Assembly (NCBI GenBank): GCA_007922195.1
Contig: ML681997.1
Location: 8,013,647 to 8,077,646 of the forward strand
Reading direction: 5' to 3'
Origin: Podocnemis expansa
Lineage: Eukaryota; Chordata; Testudines; Podocnemididae
DNA length: 64,000 bases
Part shown: piece after piece, positions 11,207-22,944 of the stretch
Numbering within the stretch: the stretch's first letter is position 1
Layout of the letters: each line of letters begins with the position of its first letter
Translations under genes and position numbers: made by a program
The notes under the pieces: model-generated
Databases searched by the model: none
The model's input: only the letters and a program-made list of their open reading frames with translations
Told to the model about the DNA's origin: nothing

Positions 11207-11635
11207 GGGTCTATCTGCACTGGACGTTTGTTGAGTCAGCCTAACAAGGTCTACTTTAAATTGACTTAAAGTCAACCTTGTTAAGTTGACTTAGAGAGTC
11301 TACACTGAAAACTCCTGTCAACTACCTGCGTCCACACTGTCAGGTGTTAGGTCGATGGAGGACTGGTGTGTTGTGAGTAGCTGTCCCACATTGCACTGGA
11401 GAAGTGCCCCCTGGAGGCCAGTTAGGTTGACTTAAGGGCTTTCCCCGTCTATAGTGGCTTAAGTCAACTTAATAAGGTCGAACTTAAGAGGTGATGTTAT
11501 TAAGTCAATTTAAGAAAGAGCTGAAGTTGAATTAGTAAAAGCCCAGTGTGGCTGCAGGAGTCTGCAGGTTGACTTAACCTTCCTTAATTTGACCCAAGGT
11601 TCCAATATAGATGTGCCCATAGACTCTAAGGTCAG
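11207..11635. mobile_element. Harbinger-type miniature element, AAGTCGACTT type (copy B1)
   Basis: Begins gggtctatctgcactgg and ends near tatagatgtgccc. The interior repeats decayed forms of the palindrome AAGTCGACTT (ttaagttgacttag, ggttgacttaaggg, ttaagtcaacttaa). A second copy with the same internal order is at 54528-54895. It is immediately followed by the dispersed repeat at 11636, and the same junction occurs in the second copy. Confidence 0.7.
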
Positions 11636-12060
11636 AAGGGACCAATATGATCATCTAATTTGACCACGTGCCCAATTCAGGTCACAAAACCTCACCCATT
11701 CACTCCTGCAACAAACCTCTAACCTATCAATGAGTTTTTAAAGTCTTCAGATCATGATTTAAATACTTTAAGATGCAGAGACTCCACCAACAAGTGAGCT
11801 ATGCTTCATGGTACAGAGGAAGGCAGAAAAACCCTAGAGCTCTAGCCAGTCTGCTCTGTGGAAAAATTTCCTCTCAGCCCTGAATATGGCAATCACTTAA
11901 AACCTGAGCATGTGGGGAAGTCTCACCAGCTAGTCACCCAAGAAACAATTCTCTTTAATAACTCAGAACCCAACCCATCCAACCTCCCTTCTCAGCATAT
12001 CCACCACCAGTAGTCAGAACTCACTCTATTGCCAGACTAAGCTGTCCCATCATATTGGCC
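11636..12060. repeat. Dispersed turtle-type repeat ('ctctaaggtcagaagggacc')
   Basis: Opens 'gactctaaggtcagaagggaccaatatgatcatctaatttgacc' and continues with 'cccattcactcctgcaacaaacctctaacctat' and 'cctgagcatgtggggaag'. I recognise it as an abundant turtle repeat whose class I cannot name; related starts occur at 45746 and 54896. It lacks coding capacity. Confidence 0.6.
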
Positions 12061-14071
12061 CCTCCATAAATTTATCAAGCTCAGTTTTGAAGTCATTTAT
12101 GTTACATAACTGCCAGACATTGAAATGTTAATTTTTAAACTAACCTATCTGGCAGCTTGACTGATTCTGGAGAAAATGTCAGGTGTTAGCTATATATAAA
12201 ACACAGTTCTGATTCTGTCAAAAATAATGGCATGACATTTTCAGAACTTCCCAAGTGACTTAGGAGCCCAAGTCCCATTTTCAAAGGTGATTTTGGTGCT
12301 TCAGTGTCAATGAAAGTTCTTAGTCACTTGGCTACTTTGACAATCTGATCCTAATCGGTGCTTTCTCAACTAAATCAATCCCCTTCTCATCTAACAATGA
12401 ATTATTAAGAGTTAAAAAATGCTTCAGGGACTGAAATGGAATTTTAGCCCAGGCTATGAATGTTAATTTAAATTTCAGACAAAGTCCCAGTGGCTGCAGA
12501 AAATAAAGTTAAAGGCAATAGTATGTCTAGGGCACTGTCAGGAGGCTCCAGGCAGCCAATTTCCTTCAATATACTCCAGATTATTTGTGGCACAGGCTGC
12601 CTGTAAGGTTGGCTGTCACCTCTGGACACTTTCTGACCCTCTTCTCTCAATGTATCTGACAATTTTCTGCCTGTTTTCAGGGTGGATCTCAGTTAGTGAA
12701 AAGTATGTGATAGTTCATATGATGGCTCCAGAAATCCTATTGCTTGGTGGGAACTAGAAACTGAGGACCACATTCTGTATCCCATCAGACCTCAGTAAGT
12801 TGTTCAAGATGAGCTGTACAGGAGTCATGTAAACAGCAGGAGAATTCTCCTGGCTCAATTCTACATAGCCCTTGCAAGCTCAGCCCTAGACGTAGGAAGG
12901 GATGACCTGGGGGCATAGCACTAAGATGCAGAGCTGAGCTGTTACCCCCTCCCCCCCACGCCAGCCCAGGATGCTCTCCTGTAAATTACAGTATCCCAGA
13001 AGCTGAAAGATGCAAAGGTGATGTACAGCCACCAAAGCATTCCTTCACCCCCTGGACTATTTTCTGTGTCTTGTATCTTCTGCTAAAAGCATACAAGCTC
13101 AGCAAATGGACTCTTTCTGCACCTCTCTTATGCAGCTTCCCTTAAATAGGTGGAGTTGTTACCAGGTCGAATGCCAGCAAGGACAGAAGGAAGTGGTCTC
13201 TAAAATCAAGAAGCTAGCAAAGAAGGATAAAATCCCTTTTTGAAGATTGAAGTGCTAACCTGGGAATATAAAATAGCCAGAAACACAGAAGACAGCACAA
13301 CTATGGTGGAATATGCCGAGACATCATGTTTTCTGCCAAGGATATGGTTATCAATTTCTGAAGTAAACCACTGGGAAATAATGCACAATGTTAGCAGAAT
13401 CACTTAGGTATAGCATGCAGGGCCAGAACTAGGTATTTTGGCGCTCAGGGCAAGAAGCATGAAATGCATCCTGAAATTAACTTTGTAATTCATGATGCGA
13501 AAATGATGTAAAAGGTAATTAAGACAAAATATAACCTTATCAGTTATAAACTGCTCCTCTGCCCTAATGGCCTTGCAGCAAAGAGCTCACAATCTCATGT
13601 AACGATAAGCATAACACAATACAGGATGTGAGGAAACCCAGGAAATGAGCATACACCACCACTGGCTCCTTTTTTCTTCAAGATGAGTTGTGCTTGACTG
13701 GACCCAATAATCTAGACGTGGGACTTTTCTCAGGTTGTTCCCTCTCTATGGTGATATAAATGAGAGAAAAATCAGGCTAACGAATTTTAATATCCTCTAA
13801 GTCTTACCTTAAAATAGCTTTTCTTTTTCTACAAGGTCTGATAAAATGAATGTCATTCATCCCATTGGAATGTTGGAAATTGCCTCTTTCCAGTTATATA
13901 AAGTTCTTCAATTCCATCTCTGAAGGCTCACAAGAAATTGGATTTGAACCTGTCAAGGATGTAGAAGAGTATATTGCCAGTGCTGTGCCTCAGGCCATTA
14001 CACATACTGGAGTGGAAAAGAGCCATTTCTTTGACTTGCTTTTTTTGAGCTGCTGCTGTTGCTGTTATAAC
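12061..14071. other. Mostly unrecognised sequence
   Basis: Contains the palindromic repeat at 12230-12357 and, at 13425, a short 'cagggccagaactaggtatt' that resembles the start of the hAT-like family ending near 21985 and starting near 40426. Otherwise no gene or clear repeat. C-run at 12945-12958. Confidence 0.5.
12230..12357. repeat. Palindromic CTAAGTGACTTAGG-type repeat
   Basis: Contains 'cccaagtgacttaggagccc', 'aagtcccattttcaaaggtg' and inverted 'cttagtcacttgg', forming an imperfect hairpin. Similar fragments occur at 20808 and 31462. It is a known type of short palindromic element in reptiles and birds; its transposon class is not decided here. Confidence 0.6.
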
Positions 14072-14367
14072 GGTGGGTTACTTACCAGTAACTGTCCTTC
14101 TTCGAGATGGGCTGCTCGGATTCATTCAGGAATAGGTGTCTCTGTGCCGGAGTGCCGGATTGGTCGGAACTTTTTGCCCTAGCCTGTCAGAAGAGGGCAG
14201 GCAGCCACCACCCCACGTGCCACCCCGTGGCTATATATGTGGCCGCCATCTGGCCCTTCCCCAGTTCCTAAAAGTCATCAACTCCAAAAGCAGGGATGGG
14301 GGGAGGGTACTGAATGAATCCGAGCAGCCCATCTTGAAGAAGGATGGTTACTGGTAAGTAACCCACC
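14072..14367. repeat. 57-bp stem inverted repeat at the DIRS left end
   Basis: 14072-14128 and 14311-14367 are reverse complements at 54 of 57 positions (ggtgggttacttaccagtaa ... ttactggtaagtaacccacc). The stem encloses the left terminal repeat, including a TATA-like ctatatatgt at 14231-14240. The right stem contains CTGGTAAGTA, a strong splice-donor match on the plus strand. Confidence 0.85.
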
Positions 14368-16926
14368 ATTCTTTGAGTGCTGCTTGGATACATTCAGAAA
14401 TAGGTGACTGCTAGCCATGCTGATGGATGGCAGGTGGAGCTGGCTCTTCCGCTTTCAGCACAGCATAACTCTGATGTGGGTAATTGTCCAGCAAGCAGGT
14501 CCTCGAGGGTCTAAGAAGTTGACCTAAAGACTTTCATCCCAGCAAGGGTAGCCTGGAGATGTAGGACATAACCCAATGGAGAGAAGTAGGCCTGGGTTGC
14601 CTGAACACCGATTGTGGTGCGTGGGCATGACGGCCCAAGGTCACCTTACGTGTAAGAGGTACCAATGCATCATGGCTATGGCCAAGGAATGCATCTCTAA
14701 TCACTCTTCCTGAGGGGGTATTGGCAGACGCCGCGTGGAGGCCAGAAGATTTAATGTTCTAGCAGCGACATGTGTTGGCATAATTCCTACGGGGAAATTC
14801 CCGAGGCCCAAAATTTGCTGGTCTGGCAGTGGTAGTTATCAGCACTGCAGAAAACCAGAGGAGGAGAATTAGACCGTCTTTTCCTCAGTCTGGTATTGTA
14901 ATGCACATGCAGGTCATGGGCCTAGGCCAGGGACTTGAGAGGGCAGCGGCCCCCCAGGCCCCACAGCAGTGACAACCCACCAGAAAACATCGGGTACATG
15001 AATCTGGTGCACTTGGTATCCCGCAGGAGAGGTGGGTGACCAGGAGCAGGAGGGAGGAATCTAGAGAAGTTACTTCAATCCAGTTCAAAGAAGTGATCAG
15101 GACATCGATGGCAAGAGGTGACGACCCCGTAGGGCACACTCATAAGTGAGGCAGCGGGACCGGCATGGAGGGACCAGATGCCTGGCCTATCCTACAGTAC
15201 TAGATAAGAAACACAGGTGGGACATTCTATGGGCCTGAAAGGTGTGATCAGACCTCCTTGAGCTTACCGATGGCACCGTGACAGACCCCTTGGATGGGAT
15301 GTCAGGTCTGTATCCTTGCATGAGACAGGGAAACGGCATTATTGCTACCTATGCCCTTCCCTTTCTTCTTCTTTTAAATTCAGCATCTGGAAGGCAGCTG
15401 CAGGAATGCTAAGGCAAGGGGTTGTATGTGATAAAACTATGACTTGGTGATGGGCTTGTGAGCACAACAGGCCCGGGTCCTAGTACCCGCAGCCTATGGA
15501 ACCACTCACTTTGGCCTACATGGCCTCACACCATCAGGAAGGAGCATTGTGGAATGGGACCGAGCTTAGCTAACGCTGCACAGGGGTGTGCATCAGGATT
15601 GAGGCTCCCTTCAGGAAGGGCCTTGGGGGAGAGTCGGGATGTACGGGGGAGGAGATAAGCTCCTCCAAAAGGGGTGGAGCGAGGGTATGCCACCCTGATG
15701 GGGTACATCCGACCATCTCCTCTTTAAGACACTTACAGTATATCTGAAGTGTCCACTACGAGTATGTTAATGATCGTATTAGATCTTACCAGGAAGGTGA
15801 ACTCTATCAAGGGTCAGCCAGATCCTGAATTCTGGTCGTTGAGAGGAATATCAGGGTGGATGTAGAGTGGGCTTTGTTGAGTCTGAAACCCTGTCACAAA
15901 TGCTTAGGACAGGAGTATGTTATTTTAAGCCACACCTACTAAGACTAGGAGAGCCTTGGGTTATAATGGGAAGGAAGGAATTGTACCCATGAGACTCCTG
16001 AGTGAGCATCTCCGGTAGCTAGGCTCAGATAATCACTGTGCTACGGCCATGCCCCAGGGGATGAGCTACGTGAGAGACACCGCTAGATGAAAACCTGGGA
16101 GGCGAAAATTGGCCCCAGGGGAGTATCCGTCTGTAGGGGTGGTTTCTGATCTGTCGCGAGGGAGCGAGCGGTGACTATGAACGTAGCAAGGGGGGAAGGG
16201 ATGAGTTTCCCTGCCTTCAGCTGAATGGTGGAGGGAGACATCTGGATGGTTTCATCACTATTATCAGGTTATCTCCTCTGGATCTCTGACACCTGAGGGT
16301 TTCCTGTTTGGGATATAACAGAACGGCCACCTTAGGGATAGAGAGAGGAAACTGGTCCGGGTCCCCTCTGTGAGGGGCAAGACCCCGTGTATGGGGCTCT
16401 GGCATGAGGGCACATCCTGGGTAGTGGTGATTGACAGCCCAGGTTGGGAGATTCCCAGGGGAAAACGTTCACCCCCCCCATCTATATTTTTTGAAAAGAT
16501 GGTAGAAGAATGGGGTGGGTGCCCTGTTTTTATGACCTCTCTCAAGAGCTTTCACGTAAGCTGAGAACCAGGCAGAAGTAGCGAGTACTAGAGGGTTCAT
16601 ATCTTACAAGCACCATGAGCGAGTTGGCCAACACTTATGTCTAATGGCCGGGTCCCCATATTTGCACCTGGCACTCGAGAGGCTGGAACGAATTACCTGC
16701 TCCATGGAGTCAGGGAGGGTTTGGGTGCTTTGAATTGGAAGCATATGCCCACAACCCTAATGAGGGTTGATTGGGTGGGAGCGATGATTAAACACCAGTT
16801 AGTCTTGCTGGTGGTAAGGGAAGGATGGGCAAGGTGGTGAACTCATTCATACTGTGGGTAGAGGGGCGGGACCCGATAGAGGGTTCTCCAACCATCAGCA
16901 TGGGGAGGCAGAACTATAGGGCCTCA

Positions 16927-17483
16927 TCATTCCCCTCTATTCTGCACTAGTGAGGCCACATCTGGAATACTGTGTCCAGTTTTGGGCTCCCCACTACAAA
17001 AAGGACATGGACAAATTAGAGAGAGTCCAGAGGAGGGCAACCAAAATGATCAAAGGGCTGGAGCACAAGCCCTATGAAGAAAGACTGAAGGAACTAGGCT
17101 TATTTAGCCTGCAGAAGAGAAGACTGAGGGGGGATTTGATAGCAACCTTCAACTACTTGAAGGGTTGCTCCAAGGAGGAGGGAGCTCGATTGTTCTCGGT
17201 AGTAACAGAGGGCAGAACGAGAAGCAATGGCTTCAAGTTACAGCTGGGGTGGTCCAGGCTGGATATTAGGAAAAACTTCCTTACTAGGCGAGTGGTGAAG
17301 CATTGGAATAAGTTGCCTAGGGAGGTGGTGGAATCTCCATCTCTGGAGGTGTTCAAGTCCCAGCTGGACAAAACCCTGAGTGGGATGATCTAATGGGAGT
17401 GGTCCTGCTTTTTTTGGCAGGGGGTTGGACTAGATGACCTTGTGGGGTCCCTTCCAACCCTATGATTCTATGATTCTATGATC
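16927..17483 (+). mobile_element. CR1 LINE 3' end, open frame
   Basis: A 147-residue open frame (16950-17393) matches the CR1 ORF2 C-terminus: [19 protein letters not shown], then [37 protein letters not shown], and the RTRSNGFKL and [18 protein letters not shown] blocks. It ends in the usual 3' tail, with 'ggttggactagatgacct' and two or more ATTCTATG repeats at 17463-17481. No stop or frameshift is seen, so this is a comparatively young 5'-truncated insertion inside the DIRS-like element. Confidence 0.93.
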
Positions 17484-18299
17484 TGCGGGGAAGTGTGCGG
17501 GAGTGTAGCTCCCAGTATGAAAATGACCCCACGAGGGGAGGCTCCACTTGGTTCAGGTGGGCAATGGTGGGCTATACACTCTCCAATGTTGGAAGTGTGT
17601 TCCATGAATGCCGTATATGTCCCGCGAGGGGTAATAGTGTCGCTGCCCAAGGAAGCGGAAAGGGGAAAGGGGGGCTTTTCCCCTTGGCAGTGTATCATAT
17701 ACAGAGGCGTGATAGCCTCTTGGGGGCCAGGACTGCTGGCTATCGGGTACCTGCATGGGTTCAGATGGCAGGCTTCCATTCTACCCTCCACGGTGGGGAG
17801 GAGATTTGGGTAGTGAGAGGGTCAAATCCTCCCAAGGCATTAGGGTCAGACGAAGAGGTGTGAGTATGGGTTATGCCCTAGTCCTACCTGAAGGGGAGGA
17901 GGCTGCCTCGCCTGTGAACCGTCCATTCTCACTAGGAAGGAGAGAGGGAGAAGGGCTATCTGTCATTTCTGAGAACGAGAGTCCAACAACAGTGGGCACT
18001 CTGCCGTGGTTTGGAGAAGGTGATTGACGATGATATTAGTGATTATAACCAGTACTGCTGACTAATGGGTTGAGAGCTCTCTTGGAGTTGCCCAGGAGAG
18101 GGGCCTTGCCAGGAGGGTCCCCCAAGTGGAATTCGAACTGAAGTTCTGGTGGTGAGGACCGAGTCCTCACCAGTGACTGTTGGGGGGGAGGGGTGGCTTA
18201 ATATCAGGCCTTATAGGGCTGGAGGACGTGGAAGAGGCCCCACCTAGAGGAGGCCAAAATATTCCAATTCTCCCCTGGGGTTGCAGGCAGTTCCCAGAA

Positions 18300-19780
18300 C
18301 AGCTGAGGTCTCCTCTGGGAAGAGGGTGTTGCCTCCAAAAGGCAGGTCAAGGGCCACCTATTGTGAGGCTGGGGGCACTCTGTCTTCCTGTAGCCAGGCT
18401 GTGCGGTGCAGGGTTATGGTTGAGGCCATAGTGCAGGCTGCTATATCCACCGCGTCCCAGGCTGAAAGGAGGAGGTCCTGGGAAACTATTTTACCTTCCT
18501 CCAGGAAGTCATCATACTCTTCCCTCACCTGTAGTGAGAGTAAATATCTAAATTTGTGTATTGTCTCCCACATGTCCAACATGTATCTACTAGTCAGGGC
18601 CTCATTGTTTGCAACCCACAACTGGAAGGCCAAGGAGGAGTACACTTTGTGGCCCAATAACGCAAGCTCCCTGGCATCCCTCGATGTCGGGAGGGGATCG
18701 TGAGGGGCCTGTCCCAGCCCCAAGGCCGCCTCCACCACCGCACGAGGTGGAACTGGGTGGTGGGTAAGTGAGGGGAACTCTAGACCTGAGACTCTGTACT
18801 GGAGTCCATATCTGAAACTGGGGAGATGGAACCTGGTTTTTGCCAGTGGGAGGAGGCCAAGTCCCAAACGCTAGGGTGGAGGGGAACCGTAACTGGTTCC
18901 GCTGACGAGAACACTGGCCCGAATAAGGTGTCAGAGGGCATTTCAGAGGACTGAACCTCCATGCCCATGTGTGCTGAGACACAGCGCAGAAGATCAAAGT
19001 GCTCCGAGAAGTCACCCGTATAAGAGCACGGCACTGGTTCAGTGCTCTCACCGGTGCCGAGTGGGCCGATGCTTGTGAAGTTAGAAGGGCCTCTTGGGGG
19101 GGGGGACCATTCCTGGGGGTGGTACTAAAAGGGTGATGGCACTGAGAGCTGGTGCCGAGGTCATTTGGAGAGCCTTGAAGCCCCTTCCCCCTGACCTGGA
19201 ACAGGGGGAAACCTCTTGGGATGGCACCAGGAATGGTCGAGTGATATGATGCCACAGAGACGGCTCCACAGTAGCGGGATTCCCAGCAGGCTCTGGTGGT
19301 TGGGGGCCCATGGCCAGTGACGGGGAAGGTGAACGGTGCCGTATGTGCAGCACCCAGGCTTTCGAAAGGAAGGCCAGCTTCCCCCTTCTAGGCAGCGCCA
19401 GAGAAGGTGTTGCAGGCAACAGGAGGAGCTCCCTCACTGCCTCCACTGCCTCCAGGGTTGTTGGGATTGGTACTGAGGCCGAGCGGTCCCGGGGGGAGCC
19501 CTGTGTTGAGGAGGTGGGGCTATGTCAGCGCTACAGTGCCAGGCGGCAGGCTCTGGCGCCGAACCGGCGCGTGGTGCTGCAGGAGATCCTGAAGCCTCGG
19601 GGGAGCAGTGCAGGGCCTGCTCGGAGGCCAGGGCATGGCGCCTTTGCTCCCTGTCCTTGATTGTCCTCAGTTTAAAGGACAGGCAGATGGAGCATGCGGT
19701 GACCATGTGGCTTTCACCCAGGCACCGGAGGCACTTCTCATGGGGATCGTCCCGTGGGAAGGCCTTGCCGCATTTAGCAC
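18300..19780 (-). pseudogene. DIRS-type Gag-like protein remnant
   Basis: Two minus-strand blocks. At about 19776-19640, CGKAFPRDDPHEKCLRCLGE followed by SHMVTACSICLSFKLRT form a cysteine/histidine cluster of the kind seen in DIRS Gag-like proteins. At 18660-18400, LGHKVYSSLAFQLWVANNEA and later DAVDIAACTMASTITLHR resemble the conserved GxKVYSS...ANxxAL...AA..A block of vertebrate DIRS Gag. A stop separates the cluster from any start upstream, and the two blocks lie in different frames, so it is broken. The proline/serine-rich stretch between them could be native linker. Confidence 0.6.
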
Positions 19781-19982
19781 TGGCTTAAACCCTGGCATGG
19801 TGGACAGCATTGGAGCGTGGTGTTCCAGCCCGGAAAGGGAGACTTTCTTCAGCGGGTCTAAGTCCACAAATAGATTCTCCCACTCGAGCGAGAGGCGCAT
19901 ACAGCAATGACGGACAGGCAGCTTGCGAAGCAAGGAGCGGGCAGTTCCACAACCGACACTAAGGTGGAAGAAATGAAACTGG

Positions 19983-20148
19983 GGATGGCAGCGGCCACAC
20001 ATACAGCCACGGGGTAGCGCGGGGTGCAGTGGCTGCCTGCCATCTTCTGACAGGCTAGGGCAAAAAGTTCTGACCAATCCGGCGCTCTGGAACAGAGACA
20101 CCTATTTCTGAATGTGTCTGAGCAATGCTTGAAGAAGAATGGCAACTA
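19983..20148. repeat. Right inverted terminal repeat of the DIRS-like element
   Basis: Reverse complement of the left terminal region, including 'aaaaagttctgaccaatccg', 'cagagacacctatttctgaa' and 'cttgaagaagaatgg', the last corresponding to 'ccttcttcgag' in the left stem. A third, shorter copy in plus orientation follows the left hairpin at 14368-14410 ('ttggatacattcagaaatag'). Confidence 0.75.
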
Positions 20149-20159
20149 TCTCTGAAGCA

Positions 20160-20475
20160 GGGAGGAGATGCATTTGCAAGAAGAGGGTTAATTCCTAAAT
20201 TCAAACTATATAAACTGTGAAAATTCCTTTATGTTACAATCTCCTTCAATGAGTAAAGCCACGATAAGGTTAAGCTGATAAAATCTATTAGAATCTGGAA
20301 TCTTGGCTTCTGGTTTTGAAAAAAGAGCTTAAGAGCTTGGGGTCAGCCATGCTGCACAGAGACCTCAGCAAGTTAGATGCTTTCCATACCTTCAGATAAA
20401 ATTACATTTCTCAAAGTGGCATTCTCGTGGTTTAATTTTTGTGTTGAAAAGATCTGCAAGCTAAAGAAGGGCAAC
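20160..20475. other. No recognised feature
   Basis: Nothing identifiable between the DIRS-like element and the PLE hairpin. Confidence 0.45.
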
Positions 20476-20487
20476 ACTTCCTTCTAA

Positions 20488-20691
20488 ATTTCCAAAGGGA
20501 TAGCCGTGTTAGTCTAGTCCCATAAGAAAACAAGCAGTTGTGTGGCACTTTAAGACTAACAGATTTATTTTTTGCATGAGCTTTCGTGGGAGAAGATCCC
20601 ACTTCCTCAGATGTGTGCTCAAATCTTCTCCCACGAAAGCTCATGCAAAAAATAAATCTGTTAGTCTTAAAGTGCCACACAACTGCTTGTT
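20488..20691. mobile_element. Penelope-like hairpin with perfect 68-bp arms
   Basis: 20530-20597 and 20623-20690 are exact reverse complements over 68 bp, separated by a 25-bp loop. Each arm is the PLE terminal unit (cactttaagactaacagatt ... gagctttcgtgggagaag). The 12-bp duplication ACTTCCTTCTAA flanks it exactly at 20476-20487 and 20692-20703. The perfect arms imply either a recent insertion or arm homogenisation. Both strands give the same short frame because of the palindrome; it is not a gene. Confidence 0.93.
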
Positions 20692-20703
20692 ACTTCCTTC
20701 TAA

Positions 20704-21480
20704 GCCAAGCCCAAGAAAGAAATGACATAATAAGTGCATGTTCAGACATACTCCCACCTCTCAGGGCTCACCATTGGAGGCTAATTTGTTAATTGGCTAG
20801 AAATCATCATTTTCAAAGGTAGCTAAGAAAATCATGCACCCAAGTCCCATTGAATGTCAGTGCAATTTAGCAGCGTAACTCACTTAGACTACTTTGAAAA
20901 TCCTGACCTAAATAAATAATATAATATGTGGTTGCACAAATATCAATTAATCTTCAGTATCCCTTTGAGGTCAGTAAGCTGCTAAAATATACAATATATT
21001 GAAAATATTGAAATGTAAAGATTTATTAATATCTAGGATCTCCAAATCATTTTGATGATCTGTCACTTTGAAGTTGTGACATTTCATACTTCTCTGAGGC
21101 AGGAGAACAAGTCTGCTACTTCCTTTCCCCACCTTTGGTCTACAGAAAGAAACAATTAAAAACAGAGTAAGAAGGAAAAAGTACACTGTTTTTCTTACCT
21201 TGCTGTGTGAATGATTGAGATAACAGAAGTGCTAAACAGCTGTAGTTCATTTGTGGTGGTGTTTATGTGCATGTGCCTGAATGTGGTTCTCAAAAAAATT
21301 GAGAACCTGTTAGTATGTCTAAGGCTCCAACCCTGTGAAGAGATCTGCCTGCAAGAACCTACATGGGCACATGGAGAGACAAATCCCCATTCATTCAGTG
21401 GGGCTCTGTGCAGGCATAATGGTCTGTTCTTGAAAACCTCTTTCCAGGAGCAGACCCTAAAGTAGGCATGAGGCTGGCTG
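20704..21480. other. Mostly unrecognised; palindromic repeat near 20808
   Basis: At 20808-20912, 'cattttcaaaggtagctaag', 'aagtcccattgaatgtcagt' and 'tactttgaaaatcctgacct' form a decayed inverted repeat of the CTAAGTGACTTAGG type. No gene is seen. Confidence 0.5.
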
Positions 21481-21497
21481 GATTGAGAGGACCACAG

Positions 21498-21985
21498 TGA
21501 CAGTCCTGGCTCTCCAATCCCCCTGCTCCTTCCCTGCCAGCTGCCAGACCCCCCCCCCCCGCCCCCAGGATCCTTCCCCACTGCCTGCCAGCTCCATAAA
21601 TCCCCTGATCCCGGGCACCTTCCCTGCCTGCCCACTGAGACCCCATCCCCTGGGCCCATCCCCACCAGCTCCCTTGATCCCCCTTCACTGACCTGCCCAC
21701 CAGCTCCGTGTCCCCTTTCCGGGCCCACCCGCCAACACCCCCATCTATCCTCGCCCTTTCCCTGGTGACCCCCTGCCCTCAAACCCCAGGGCTCTTTCCC
21801 ACTTATCTGGCTGGAGCTGCTCCCTGGCCAGACTGCTCCCACTCTGAGCACATGTCTGACCATGCTTAGGGTCTCTCTTTGAAAACTCCCCCAGCCTGGC
21901 CGCAGCTTTTTTTGTGCCCTCTAAAATGTGGTGCCCGGGGCAAAGCCCCAGTCCCCCCCACCCTAGTTATAGCCCTGATAACAGG
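21498..21985. mobile_element. GC-rich hAT-like element, right end clear
   Basis: C-rich plus strand with a run of C near 21549-21561. The right end 'accctagttatagccctg' reads CAGGGCTATAACTAGGGT on the minus strand, a hAT-type terminus; similar starts lie at 13425 and 40426. The left end and duplication were not located. The 222-residue minus-strand frame here is glycine-rich low complexity. Confidence 0.5.
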
Positions 21986-22249
21986 GAGATTCATGAATTT
22001 TGCCCATATGTAAAATGTATAATGCTCTTTAGAGCAAGCATCTGTTTTCAGGAGCTTGGGGTGACAGGACAGGATCCTAAAAGCATGTGTTCAAGGCAGT
22101 GCCGTATGTGACATCAGTGCACCAGTTTACACAGACTAGGCTAGTTGGTGTAGATGCACTGAATTGCTGTGGGTACAAATGGATCTGCTAAGCAAGTTTC
22201 CCCTGATTGGTGCTCTTCACTAGTGTAGATGGGCCTTAAGAGCTGTGCG

Positions 22250-22480
22250 ATGAAATTGAGCAAAAGAAAATGTAGGCAGAATATAAGGAAAAATTTAAGA
22301 GTGATTGTCTAGTGTGACAGACTTGTTAATCTGTGGCCTGCTCTACCTCAGGAGATGCTATGAGCCTCATTGCTTAAATCATTTCAAATTGGACAGACAG
22401 AATCAAAGTCCATAATGGAGGTGCTGTTTTGTGTTTGGCTGTAGGTTGGACAAGATGATCTTAATAAAAATTAGATAAGG
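22250..22480 (+). mobile_element. Decayed CR1 3' end
   Basis: 'gcagaatataaggaaaaatt' corresponds to the RNIRKNL-type segment near the CR1 ORF2 C-terminus, followed by 'ctctacctcaggagatgcta' and the CR1 3'-tail form 'gtaggttggacaagatgatc'. No open frame remains. Confidence 0.7.
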
Positions 22481-22751
22481 GAAGGTCTGGGAGTTTACTG
22501 TATTAGCCGAGTAATCTATCTACCTGGCATTCCAGGGGTGAGACAGGTAGATGAGAGAACCATACCGAAACACCAGCAAGCATTTAAAATGTGCATCAGC
22601 TCTGGAAAAGGGATTTAATTTGTTTTTTATAAAAATAAAAGGCAGTGATGAGTTCCAGGCATCACATTAGTTCAGTTACACATAAAAGGATGACGTTTCC
22701 TCACTGCCAGTTTTGTCACCTTGACCTGGGAATAGGAGAGTCAGTAGTGTG

Positions 22752-22770
22752 TTCTTTCTTTCTTTCTTTT
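22752..22770. repeat. Short TTTC microsatellite
   Basis: About four and a half TTTC units. Confidence 0.9.
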
Positions 22771-22944
22771 GCATGACTGTAAGTAACAAAGGTTTTGCAG
22801 GCCTGAATCTGCCCTCGGTTGCACTGGAGCAACCTGATCAGTACACAACCCCATCGCACCATTTCTAGTCTTGTCTGCAAGAATGGAACCAAGATGTAAA
22901 GTGGAACCAGCTCTCCGTTGAACCAAATTGTGTTTATTCACACA

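Larger units (their letters stand above)
14072..20150 (-). mobile_element. DIRS-like retroelement with inverted ends
   Basis: The sequence at about 14129-14250 recurs inverted at about 19983-20130: ataggtgtctctgt, cggattggtc, aactttttgccctagcctgt, cagaag, ggcaggcagccac, ccccgtggct and gtggccgc are shared. Inverted terminal repeats of this kind, no target duplication, and a Gag-like minus-strand frame with a CX2C-type cluster fit tyrosine-recombinase (DIRS) retroelements. Without the inserted CR1 (16927-17483) the element is about 5.5 kb, typical for DIRS. I could not find reverse transcriptase, RNase H or recombinase motifs in 14400-18300, so it is either non-autonomous or badly decayed. Confidence 0.65.

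Noticed and set aside
18602..19255. 217-codon minus-strand frame
   Set aside because: Overlaps the Gag-like region in a different frame; the Gag-like blocks lie in other frames. I treat it as a frame-shifted or linker part and not as a separate gene.
20432..20725. Two near-identical short proteins on opposite strands
   Set aside because: A direct result of the 68-bp palindrome; both are PLE terminal repeat, not coding.
21195..21863. 222-codon minus-strand frame
   Set aside because: Glycine-rich translation of a C-rich hAT-like block, with no known domain.
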